From JAGVPT01 sp964439265 (lineage in GTDB: Bacteria; Bacteroidota; Ignavibacteria; UBA10030; UBA8401): 64,000 nt of DNA. The notes beneath the pieces were generated by a model, which was not told where the DNA came from, did not search any database, and worked only from the letters and a program-made list of their open reading frames with translations. Positions 34,438 to 45,100 of the stretch are shown here, one piece after another. Location: positions 35,285-99,284 of the forward strand of contig CAYTOA010000008.1 of NCBI GenBank assembly GCA_964439265.1. The letters run 5' to 3'. The stretch's first letter is position 1, and every line of letters begins with the position of its first letter. A program made the position numbers and the translations under genes.

Positions 34438-35382
34438 TTATTCCAAGTTCAATCTGCGTTTGAAGTACTCGATCGTTCGAAGGAGCCCTTCACGGCGGGG
34501 AACCCGGGGTTCCCATCCGAGCATTTGCTTTGCCTTTTCAATATTCGGCTGGCGGATGCGGGGATCGTCCTGGGGAAGCTCTTTAAAAACAATTTTGCTT
34601 GAGCTGTGAGTCAGCTGAACGATCTCTTGTGCGAGCTGGAGCATCGTCAGTTCGGAGGGATTCCCGACGTTCATCGGAAGTGTATAATCAGACATCATCA
34701 ATTTAAATACGCCGTCGATCAGATCAGAAACATAACAGACGCTGCGCGTCTGACTGCCGTCGCCGAACACCGTAACGTCCTCACCGCGGAGTGATTGCGA
34801 AATGAATGCCGGGATCGCGCGTCCGTCATTGACCCTCATCCGTTCGCCGTAGGTATTAAAAATTCTGATGATACGTGTTTCAACGTTATGGTACCGCTGA
34901 TAGGCCATCGTCATCGCCTCGGCGAACCGCTTCGCCTCATCGTAGACTCCGCGGGGACCGACGGGATTGACATTTCCCCAGTATTCTTCCACCTGCGGAT
35001 GGATCTCGGGGTCGCCGTAGACCTCCGACGTGGAAGCGAGGAAGAACCGGGCGTTCTTCGCTTTCGCCAGGCCGAGCGCTTTATGCGTTCCCAGGGAACC
35101 CACTTTGAGCGTCTGGATCGGGAATTTGAGATAGTCGATGGGGCTAGCGGGCGATGCAAAATGAAAGACATAATCGACGCTGCCGTCGAGAAAAATATAT
35201 TCCGTCACGTCATGCTGGAAGAATTTGAAGCGAGTATTGCCGAACAAATGCGCGATGTTCGCAGTGTCGCCGGTAATAAGATTATCGATGCAGATCACGG
35301 AGTGGCCCTCGGCAAGCAGCCGGTCGCACAGATGGGACCCGAGAAAGCCGGTGCCGCCGGTAACAACGGATGTTTTTTGCAT
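34438..35382 (-). CDS. UDP-glucuronate decarboxylase (UDP-xylose synthase)
   Basis: The 314-aa product has VVTGGTGFLGSHLCDRLL, DVTEYIFLDGSVDYVFHFA, FASPASPIDYLKFPIQTLKV, LASTSEVYGDPEIHPQ and GVYDEAKRFAEA (Tyr-Lys), the pattern of UXS proteins. It converts UDP-glucuronate, made by the Ugd encoded just upstream on this strand (35961-37268), to UDP-xylose. Confidence 0.92.
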   Translation of the reverse strand: MQKTSVVTGGTGFLGSHLCDRLLAEGHSVICIDNLITGDTANIAHLFGNTRFKFFQHDVTEYIFLDGSVDYVFHFASPASPIDYLKFPIQTLKVGSLGTHKALGLAKAKNARFFLASTSEVYGDPEIHPQVEEYWGNVNPVGPRGVYDEAKRFAEAMTMAYQRYHNVETRIIRIFNTYGERMRVNDGRAIPAFISQSLRGEDVTVFGDGSQTRSVCYVSDLIDGVFKLMMSDYTLPMNVGNPSELTMLQLAQEIVQLTHSSSKIVFKELPQDDPRIRQPNIEKAKQMLGWEPRVPRREGLLRTIEYFKRRLNLE

Positions 35383-35523
35383 TATATTTTTAGTCTTATG
35401 ACGATAGATCTATTAATCGAATTGCGATGAGTCAATAGTAAACAGTGAACAGTAAATCGTAACTATGAAATGCCGACTAATCCGGATAAAAATAAATCAT
35501 ATCCCATCACCATTGACTTTTCA

Positions 35524-35916
35524 CTATTTACTATTTTCTATACTCCTGACCAACCCACTAAGCAATTTCTGAATTCCGATAACCTCATTTTGAACAACAT
35601 CAAATTTCGTTAGCGCAATGTAGTGCAATCTCAACGAAATTTCGATTTGAGTATCCAGTTCGCTGAGCGATGCCTGGGAGATATTCAAAAAGTGGAGTTT
35701 GTCGTTCTTAGATTTTCTTGCCAGCCCTTCTGCTATGTTCGAAACTACCGAAACAGAAGCCCGACGCAGTTGCGACTTTAATCCAAATTCTTCTTCTCTT
35801 GGGAATGCTCTCGTCAATTCATAGGCCTGCACGACCAATGCCATCGCCTCCTGCCATAACAACAGCTTCTTATGCGGTCTATATCCCTTTGTCCCCTTTA
35901 TATTCTCCTCCATCAC
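35524..35916 (-). CDS. S23-type four-helix-bundle protein (23S rRNA intervening-sequence family)
   Basis: The 130-aa product is all-helical. It has HKKLLLWQEAMALVVQAYEL, FPREEEFGLKSQLRRASVSV, NIAEGLARKSKNDKLHF and SLSELDTQIEISLRL, the signature of proteins encoded in 23S rRNA intervening sequences of some bacteria and free-standing in many others; function unknown. It lies alone between uxs and ugd. The same 12-nt word CTATTTACTATT occurs at its 3' end (35524-35535) and upstream of its start (35926-35937). Confidence 0.88.
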   Translation of the reverse strand: MMEENIKGTKGYRPHKKLLLWQEAMALVVQAYELTRAFPREEEFGLKSQLRRASVSVVSNIAEGLARKSKNDKLHFLNISQASLSELDTQIEISLRLHYIALTKFDVVQNEVIGIQKLLSGLVRSIENSK

Positions 35917-35960
35917 TCCCCCTGTCTATTTACTATTGACCATTTACTCTGTGCTTCGGC

Positions 35961-37268
35961 CTACTCCCCATTCCTCCCTATTCCGTAATAGACAAACCCT
36001 CTGTCTTTCATGAGCTTCGGGTCGTAAAGATTCCTGCCGTCGAAAATGACGGGACGCTTCATAAGAGATTTCATCCTGTCAAAATCGGGACGTCGGAATT
36101 CGTTCCATTCGGTGATCACTGCCAAGGCGTCGGCTCCCTTCAGCGCATCGTAGTTATTGTCGAAAAATTCCACCCTCCCGTCGAAGAGCGGTTTCACTTT
36201 CGGCATCGCAATCGGATCATGGGCTCGGATCTTTGCTCCCATTTCCAGCAAGTTATTGATGATTACCAACGCCGGCGCTTCGCGAATATCATCGGTCTGC
36301 GGTTTGAACGAAAGCCCCCAGACAGTGATGACCTTCTGGTTCATCTGGTTATTGAAGTGCTTCATCATTTTCTTGACGATGACGCGTTTTTGTCTTTCAT
36401 TCACTTCATCGACTGCGCGAAGAATCTTGAACTCGTACTCATGTTCCTGGGCCGTCTTGATCAAGGCTTTGACATCTTTCGGAAAACACGATCCGCCATA
36501 GCCGACGCCGGCAAAGAGAAATTGCTGGCCGATGCGCGGGTCGGACCCCATCCCTTTTCTCACCCAGTCGATGTCCGCACCGGTCTTCTCACAAAGATTG
36601 GCAAGCTCGTTCATGAACGAAATCTTCGTCGCAAGAAAGGAATTCGCCGCGTATTTTGTCATCTCGGCACTTCTTTCGTCCATGACCATAATCGGATTAC
36701 CCGTACGCATGAACGGCGTGTAAATGTCCGTCATGACCGAGACGGCGCGTTTGCTTCTCGAACCGATGACGATGCGATTGGGCCTCAATGAATCCTCCAG
36801 GGCGGAACCCTCTTTGAGGAATTCGGGGCTGGAGACCACATCGATCTCGGTCTTTCCCTTTTTCCTCATGATCTGCCGGATCCGATCGACGGTCCCGACG
36901 GGGACCGTACTTTTGCTCACGAGTATTTTATAGCCGCTTGCGTACGATGCGATCTGCTCGGCGACGGACAACACGCGCGTGAGATCGGCAGAGCCGTCGT
37001 CCGATTGCGGCGTGGGAAGACAGAGAAATATGACCTCTGCATGTTCGACTGCGGTCTTGAGCGAGGTCGTGAACTCAAGCCGTTTTTCCTGGGCGTTTCG
37101 TTGCACGATTTCTTCCAGCCCCGGTTCATAGATCGGAATATTGCCTTTTTTCAAATTCGCGATTTTCTTTTCGTCGATATCCATGCACATGACCGAGTTT
37201 CCCGTGTCGGCGAAACACGCGCCCTGCACCAAGCCCACATATCCTGTCCCAACGATTGAGATTTCCAT
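35961..37268 (-). CDS. ugd: UDP-glucose 6-dehydrogenase
   Basis: The 435-aa product has ISIVGTGYVGLVQGACFADT (NAD site), PTPQSDDGSADLTRV, SKSTVPVGTVDRIR, SSPEFLKEGSALEDSL, the catalytic Cys in GVGYGGSCFPKDVKA and the C-terminal WGLSFKPQTDDIREAPA. It oxidises UDP-glucose to UDP-glucuronate, feeding the UXS downstream and possibly uronate-containing polymer. Confidence 0.95.
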   Translation of the reverse strand: MEISIVGTGYVGLVQGACFADTGNSVMCMDIDEKKIANLKKGNIPIYEPGLEEIVQRNAQEKRLEFTTSLKTAVEHAEVIFLCLPTPQSDDGSADLTRVLSVAEQIASYASGYKILVSKSTVPVGTVDRIRQIMRKKGKTEIDVVSSPEFLKEGSALEDSLRPNRIVIGSRSKRAVSVMTDIYTPFMRTGNPIMVMDERSAEMTKYAANSFLATKISFMNELANLCEKTGADIDWVRKGMGSDPRIGQQFLFAGVGYGGSCFPKDVKALIKTAQEHEYEFKILRAVDEVNERQKRVIVKKMMKHFNNQMNQKVITVWGLSFKPQTDDIREAPALVIINNLLEMGAKIRAHDPIAMPKVKPLFDGRVEFFDNNYDALKGADALAVITEWNEFRRPDFDRMKSLMKRPVIFDGRNLYDPKLMKDRGFVYYGIGRNGE

Positions 37269-37449
37269 TGCTGATAATTATCTTTCGAAATAAAATTGAT
37301 GAATAGTTGGTTATCTACTTGGTTTGTTCAAAAATCCAACAGACATGAGCCGCTGCAATGCGTGCGGCACGGCCATGACCGATTCGGCCGGATTCACCGA
37401 AAACGTTTCACTGTTTGATTAATCTGCGATGTGCGGGAAATCAGCGGAA

Positions 37450-38898
37450 TCAATAAGCGCCCTTGCCGAACAACACGACCGGAATGGTTTCAAACATGAT
37501 CTCAAGGTCAAACAACAGGGAGTGGTTTTCCACGTAGTACAGGTCAAGCAGGATCATCTCTCTAAATTTTATGTCGCTTCTCCCAGACACTTGCCATAAG
37601 CCGGTCATGCCTGGCTTCACCGATGCGCGATCCTGAATTGTTTCCCAGAACTCATCGGACTCGTTCACAGTTTCAAAATCGGTCAATGGGAGCGGACGCG
37701 GCCCCACCAAGCTCATGTCGCCCTTCAAGACATTGAACAACTGAGGGAGTTCGTCAATGCTCAATTTGCGGATGATACTTCCGATCCTGGTCACGCGCGG
37801 GTCGTTCTTCATTTTGAACAAGGCACCGTCCGATTCGTTGTGGCCCCACAATTCATCTTTCATCTGGTCCGCATTATCCACCATGCTGCGAAACTTGATG
37901 AAATCGAATTGCTTCCCCCTCTTAATGCTTGCCCGTGCCTGAAGGAAGAAAAATGGGCGGCCGCTTTCAAAGTAAATTGCGATGATCGTGAGAAGGAAGA
38001 TCGGACTGAACAGGATTATCGCCACCGAGGATCCGACAATGTCACAAACCCTTTTGATGAACATTTTTATTGCGTCGACGTTGTAGCGCGGCGGAGTCGT
38101 CAACGTGATGCCGGCGATGTCATAGATGCGGGCGATTTTCAACAACTCTTCGGCATGGGGGGAAAGTATTTTGAGCTTGATGTGATGGTTTTCGCCTTTC
38201 TTTTTGAGAGATGCATATCCGTTGACGACCATGTCGGCGGACGGGATGAATACTCTGTCGATCATTTCGTCCGCGATGACCTCATCGAATTGAGCAAGCG
38301 TGTACTGCGGCTGCAAGGAGCTCGAAGGGTTTTTTTCACGGACGATGAATCCTTTGATCTTATAGCCGAGTTCAGGAAAAGAAGTAAACCGCCGGAAGAT
38401 CTTGAAAGCATCTTGATCATACCCCACGATCAATGAATTATGCACGCCGTAGCCCCTCTTTTGAAAGAACAAATTTATTTGCCGTAAAATTATCCTCCCT
38501 ATCACGAAAAAGAACGGCAGCGTGAAAAGGAACGCGATGAGGGCGTGCCGGCCGATAGAAAGATTGTTTATGAGTGAAACGATCGTTAAAGTTACGAGCA
38601 CACAGAGAATGAATGCCCGGCCCATGATCATGTTTTGAAGGCTGAGACTAAGATGAAAAGAGCCCCGGTACAATCCCATCATGACGGCAATCGTGATATA
38701 CGTGATGACAAAAATAACGTACCCCGTCAGCAGAACATCGTCGGGTGTTCGAATGACGATAATTGAATATCTCTTCAGGCAGAAAACCACCAGCCCTGCA
38801 CTTATCATGGCGAGAAGGTCGATGAGCTGCGAGATGGCGACGAAGAGTATTTTCCAGTTGCGTTTGATCATTAAAATTTTGCGAATCTCCAAATTCAT
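37450..38898 (-). CDS. Undecaprenyl-phosphate sugar phosphotransferase (initiating transferase, WbaP-type)
   Basis: The 482-aa product has four or five N-terminal TM segments, a central Rossmann-like region (SLIVGYDQDAFKIFRRF) and a C-terminal PF02397 domain: IKRVCDIVGSSVAIILFSP, FIKFRSM, LSIDELPQLFNVLKGDMSLV-GPRP and MTGLWQVSGRSD. It loads the first sugar-1-phosphate onto undecaprenyl phosphate at the inner membrane. The start may be the ATG at 38871. It belongs to the same polysaccharide system as the Wzx/Wzy genes. Confidence 0.92.
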   Translation of the reverse strand: MNLEIRKILMIKRNWKILFVAISQLIDLLAMISAGLVVFCLKRYSIIVIRTPDDVLLTGYVIFVITYITIAVMMGLYRGSFHLSLSLQNMIMGRAFILCVLVTLTIVSLINNLSIGRHALIAFLFTLPFFFVIGRIILRQINLFFQKRGYGVHNSLIVGYDQDAFKIFRRFTSFPELGYKIKGFIVREKNPSSSLQPQYTLAQFDEVIADEMIDRVFIPSADMVVNGYASLKKKGENHHIKLKILSPHAEELLKIARIYDIAGITLTTPPRYNVDAIKMFIKRVCDIVGSSVAIILFSPIFLLTIIAIYFESGRPFFFLQARASIKRGKQFDFIKFRSMVDNADQMKDELWGHNESDGALFKMKNDPRVTRIGSIIRKLSIDELPQLFNVLKGDMSLVGPRPLPLTDFETVNESDEFWETIQDRASVKPGMTGLWQVSGRSDIKFREMILLDLYYVENHSLLFDLEIMFETIPVVLFGKGAY

Positions 38899-39162
38899 CC
38901 CCTACATGGAGCGCCGAATAATATACAAAATATCAAATGAAGACAACACTATTCTTTTTGAAAGGAGGCCTCAGACGCCTGAATGGTGCTTGCAAAACGC
39001 CCCGAACAATATCTGTCGCAAATAGACAGCTTTCCACACGCCCTGGTGTTGCATTATTGTACAATGCTGCCAGAATTAACGATAACAACGCCGGATATGG
39101 GGTTTCTCACTTTTGCACATCGACCGAATGCCGAACGCCACTGAAAGCAGGCGATCAACGAT

Positions 39163-42100
39163 TTATTTCAAGTAAAGCGCTTTTTTAATATTCTGAAATC
39201 TTTTTGAGGAAGAAAGTATACTCTCGGCATTAACCACGATGATATACACGCCTGATGAAAAATTCTGCGGACTCCACCGATATTCGTAGAACTGCGGCTC
39301 CTGTGTCTCGTTGACAAGCGTCGCCATAAGCTGTCCCAAAATATTGTACACTTTGATGGATACCTTGCTTGGTTCAGGGATCCCGTAGCGTATTGTCGTT
39401 GCCGGATTAAACGGATTGGGATAATTTTGATAAACAATATAGTCCTTCGGCATGATGGGATGCTGCCCGTTCAATGACAGTATTGTTCCCGTGGTAACAA
39501 AATATATGGTATCTCTAGACCACGTGGATTTTCCACCGTTGATCATCGCAGATACCGTCCACCGATATGATGTACGGACGGATAATTTTTTCATCATCGC
39601 CAATGAACTATAAAGAGTGTCGTACAAACCGCTGATGGTCGTATCGACGCCTCCTCCCCATAGCTTCACCGCATACCGCACTGTGTCTCCAGGGTCGTGG
39701 CCGTGAGACGGCTGCCACGTCAGCGTCAGAGCTTTACCATAATCGATGGTGAGGCTATCGGTGTGTGAGAGATTCACCAATTGAAATGGGGTTGGCGGCA
39801 GCAACACCGGTATTACGACGATCTTCCAGGTCCGTTGAGCGATTATACCCTTTTTGTCAATTACTGCGACCGTAATAATACTATCGCCAGCATTAGCGTT
39901 GATCGGCACTCCGACAAGTGTATCATTCACCAAATGCAGCCATTGCGGCCCGGCGATCAGTTTAAACGTCAAAGAATCCCTTCCGTAGACGGCATCCGAA
40001 TCTACGGCCGGAATAACAATCCGGTAGGCGGAATCGGCTCGCGCCAGCGTATCCCGCACTGGAAGGATGAGAGGAGGATGGTTTACGTTCACAACGTGCA
40101 GCGCAAAGTGTCTCGTTGTCGACAAACCATGGTTGTCGCTCACGGTAAGTTCCATCACGGTATCGGCGGCACTCCTTCCGTACGGAATTCCGGTTAGCGT
40201 GTGCTGCACGGGATCGTGATGCATCCATGTCGGCAGCAAGGGAGCAGTAACCGTCAGGCTATCGCCGAAGAATGAGGCATCAATGTCATAAATTGTGTAT
40301 GAGGAACTGTAGAGCGAGTCTTCGACCGCCGATGAATCAGGAGTGCTTGTAAAGACCGGCGCGTGATCGGTATGCAGTATTGCCAGCGTATAATTCTGCC
40401 GTGCAACTCCTCCGCTGCCATCGCTGGCAGACAGGCTGACCGGAAACGTTCTGTATTGAGCGGAATCAAATGCTGCATGTACGCCGGAAACGGTTTTCTT
40501 TGCAGAGCGGGAGACCGTTGGAATAAGTTTTGAAACGCTGTTTCGTATTACGCTCGTACGAACCTTGCTTCCAATCGCCGCTCTACTAGATCTCGTTGAA
40601 AGCGAATCGACGACTAAACTCGGTATGCCGCCGAGAATACCGCTGGCAGAATCTATCGTCAGAAAATTCGGAGCCGTGATGATCGCGTACCGGATTTTGT
40701 CCCCGAACAGCGATGTGTCAGGATCGGTTGCGATCGCTCTATAAAAGTACGATGAATCTTCCACGCCGCTGATGGGAGGGACCGAGACGAAAACCGGCGG
40801 ATGATTCACATGCCTGATATGAATTCCATATCGAAACGAAGTCACTCCTCCCTTGCCGTCATACGCCTGAACGATCATAGTTGTGGAATCGACAAGGTCG
40901 CTGCCGCGCGGCGTTCCGGATATTACTCCCGTCACTGAGTCGATGGAGATCCAATGCGGCTTGGATGCACAACGATAATGCACTACATCTCCGAACTGAG
41001 CGGAGTCGATATCGCTCGCTCGTATCGCGGCGGTGTAGAGAGAATCTTCCGTCGCGGTCGAATCAGGAAAGAGAACAATGACCGGTGCATGATTTGTATG
41101 CCTCACCGTGAGATTAAAACTGTACTCGCTCGCCCCCCCCTTGTCGTCCCATACCGCGATCGTAACGGGAAAATCTCTGGATGTGTTGTCAGTTTTTATA
41201 CCTGAGATTTGCGCCACCTTCATCTTGGACTTTACGCTATAGAACTTTATCGCCTTCGCCTTGTTGAGGATTTGCGTTACTCTGGCATTCGTCCTTTGAG
41301 CGGCGAGCGACGCAGAAGGCGAAGTAATTCCTTCAAGGTTTGGTACACCCTGAATGATCCCCTTGAGTGAATCAATCGAGAGCCAGCTCGGACTTTGGGC
41401 GATGCCGAAGTAGTCCTTATCTCCCCACATCAGCGAGTCCTGATCGGCTGCTCCTGCGATCGAATAATAAAGAGAATCTTCTACGGCACTGTCCGCCGGA
41501 ACCGAGATAAATTGCGGAGCGTGGTTCGTATGAATAACATGCAGGACAAATTGCTGTGCCGATACACCGCCATTATTGTCGTACGCCTGGATACGCACGA
41601 TCGTGTCGCGCGCATTTGTACCCGACGGAAGTCCGGTGAGGGTTCCTGCAACACTGTCAATAGTTATCCAGCTAGGTTTGACCGAGAGCTTGTAGCGAAC
41701 CCGATCCCCAAATAAGGCACTGTCTTGATCCTGCGCCACCGCTGCGTACCGATACAACGAATCTTCCGTTACAACGCTGTCCGGCACCGAAACAAATAAG
41801 GGATTGTGGTTTGTATGGATTACCTTAAGATGATAGGTTTGATTAATTAGACCGCCGTGCCCGTCGCCGACCTTGACCGTGACCACGGAATCGCCGACAT
41901 TTATTCCTTGCGGCATCCCGGAAACTATTCCACCTGAAGAAACGGTTATCCAACTCGGCTTTTGCGTCAACGAATAATTCAAGACCTGACCTATCAGTGT
42001 ATCCGGGTCGTGCGCGACAACCGTATATTGATACAGAGTATCTTCATGCGCCGTAAACAGGGGCAATGAAACTATAGTCGGCGCGTGATTTACCAGCGTG

Positions 42101-45100
42101 ATCGTAAGAGAATATTGATGCTGGGCCAGACCTCCATGGCCGTCATATGCCTGCAGCACGACTACGGTATCAAATGCATTCTGAACATGAGGAGTACCAA
42201 AGAATATCCCCGTCGTGCTGTCTATCGCCAGCCATGCCGGTTTGATAAGCCGGTAGTGAACAACGTCTCCAAAGAGTGTACTGTCCTGATCACTCGCATA
42301 CACTCTCGATTGATACAATGTGTCTTCCGTTGCCGGCGGAAGGCTTGAGGTTTTTATCACCGGCGAATGGTTTGTATGGATGACATGAAGAGCATAACTC
42401 TGTGTCGCCGTCCCTCCCTTCCCGTCGCTGGCTACCACCGTAACCGTCGTATCCCCAATGTTATTCCCTCGCGGTGTCCCCGTGACCACTCCGCTTATAC
42501 TATCGATCACCGTCCAACTTGGATGTATCGTCAAATGATAATGTACTCGGTCCCCAAATAACAGACTGTCCTGATCCGATCCCCATACCGCATACCGGTA
42601 CAATGTGTCCTCCGCCGCATGGGTCACCGCTGAACTTACGATCACCGGCGCATGGTTCGTATGGACAACATGAATCGAATAACTCTGGCTCGATGCGCCC
42701 CCTTTTCCGTCATACGCTGACACTGTTACAATCGTATCCTGCGCATTCATCCCGCTCGCCGTCCCGGTGATCATCCCGCTCACACTATCGATCTTCAACC
42801 ACACCGGCTTTATCGTCAGCCGGTAATGAACAACGTCTCCAAAGAGTGTACTGTCCTGATCACTCGCATACACTCTCGTTTGATACAATGTGTCTTCTAT
42901 TGCCGACGGAAGGCTTGAGGTTTTTATCACCGGCGAATGGTTTGTATGGATGACATGAAGAGCATAACTCTGTGTCGCCGTCCCTCCCTTCCCGTCGCTG
43001 GCTACCACCGTAACCGTCGTATCCCCAATGTTATTCCCTCGCGGTGTCCCCGTGACCACTCCGCTTATACTATCGATCACCGTCCAACTTGGATGTATCG
43101 TCAAATGATAATGTACTCGGTCCCCAAATAACAGACTGTCCTGATCCGATCCCCATACCGCATACCGGTACAATGTGTCCTCCGCCGCATGGGTCACCGC
43201 TGAACTTACGATCACCGGCGCATGGTTCGTATGGACAACATGAATCGAATAACTCTGGCTCGATGCGCCCCCTTTTCCGTCATACGCTGACACTGTTACA
43301 ATCGTATCCTGCGCATTCATCCCGCTCGCCGTCCCGGTGATCATCCCGCTCACACTATCGATCTTCAACCACACCGGCTTTATCGTCAGCCGGTAATGAA
43401 CAACGTCTCCAAAGAGTGTACTGTCCTGATCACTCGCATACACTCTCGTTTGATACAATGTGTCTTCTATTGCCGACGGAAGGCTTGAGGTTTTTATCAC
43501 CGGCGAATGGTTTGTATGGATGACATGAAGAGCATAACTCTGTGTCGCCGTCCCTCCCTTCCCGTCGCTGGCTACCACCGTAACCGTCGTATCCCCAATG
43601 TTATTCCCTCGCGGTGTCCCCGTGACCACTCCGCTTATACTATCGATCACCGTCCAACTTGGATGTATTTGAAACGAATACGCTATTCGATCTCCCCACA
43701 ACGCACTATCCTGATCAGTTGCAATGAAGCGATAGGAATATGCAGTATCCTGCTGTGCAAGTGTGTTCGCCAGGGAAAGGATGCGGGGGGCGTGATTGAC
43801 GTGCGCTACGTGCAGAGTAAATTGCTGGGTGGCCGTTCCTCCTTTATTGTCATACGCCTGCACAGCGACCACGGTGTCACGGGCGTTCATGCCGGAGGGG
43901 AGGCCGGAGATGACGCCGGCAACGCTGTCAATGCTCAGCCAGCTTGGTTTGAGAGACAGACGATACCGTATCACATCCAGATAAGCCGTCGTGTCCCTGT
44001 CTACGCCGATGACTCTGTACTTGTACGGGGAGTCTTCCGTCGCCGTCGAATCTGGCGCCGTAATAATTTTAGGATTGTGATTTGTATGAAGAACTGTCAG
44101 AGTGTATGATTGGGTTGAGATCTGGCCTGCGCCATTACTGAGTTGTATCGTTACCGTTGTATCGCCGACATTATTGGCCCCCGGTGTTCCATAAATGATT
44201 CCGGTCAAATTGTTGATTCTCAACCAACTTGGTTTTATTAAAAGGGCGTATCTCAGCGTGTTGTCTAAGAATGCGGTTTGAGAAACTACTGTGTCTCTAT
44301 AAATAGAATCTTCATGGGCCACAAACAACGGAGTTGAAATAATTTTGGCAGGGATATTCTTCCTAAGAATTGCAGAACTGGATACTAAATAGAGCGTATC
44401 AAATGTCTGAGTGGCTGCCCGTTCAAGGTAAATAGATTTATTTACCTCATTTGCCAGCGTACTCGGCGTTTCAAAGACAGTGAAGCAATCACTCAGCAAT
44501 CTCGACGAAAAAAATCCTGGAACATTATTGAACCCGGTGGGATACCTCGTCATTCCCCACGCATCCATTGGAGCGAACGCATTGACGGTATTAATCAAAT
44601 TACCGCAAAAAATTATTTGCTTTATCCCTTTACTCTTGAGATAGGTATACAAGGAAGTCTTATCATTAAAGGTCAACTCACTTCCAAGAGGTGCGCACGA
44701 TGAATCTATCGCTTGTCCATTCGCGATATGAAAAACCCTAATGCCGAAATTTCTGGCCCATTTAATAAGTGGTGCAATGTTATTTCGGTTGTTGTTCTGA
44801 ACCCGGGCCAGCCATCCTGCATTGGGAAAATAACTCCATGCGTTGACAACAACCAATGCGGTTTGGGCGGGATTAATAGAGGGACCAAAGGTAGAATCAT
44901 AGTTTATCGACGCGAGGAGAGAAGGTCTTTGTACTGTCAATGTACTTACACTCTCGCCAAGCGCCGATGCCAAAGACGTCAGCAGGGTCGTTTGAAATTT
45001 CGTTTCAACGGCATTAATACCCCAATTATAGGCAAGTTGCGACCAGCTTATGATACAATCTTTGATCCCAATGATTTTGTATGTATTTGGAAATTTAAGG

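Noticed and set aside
42085..44109. Regularly spaced repeats that could suggest a CRISPR array or repeated plus-strand genes
   Set aside because: The period is 570 bp, coding on the minus strand as Ig-like domains of the adhesin; there are no short repeats with unique spacers.
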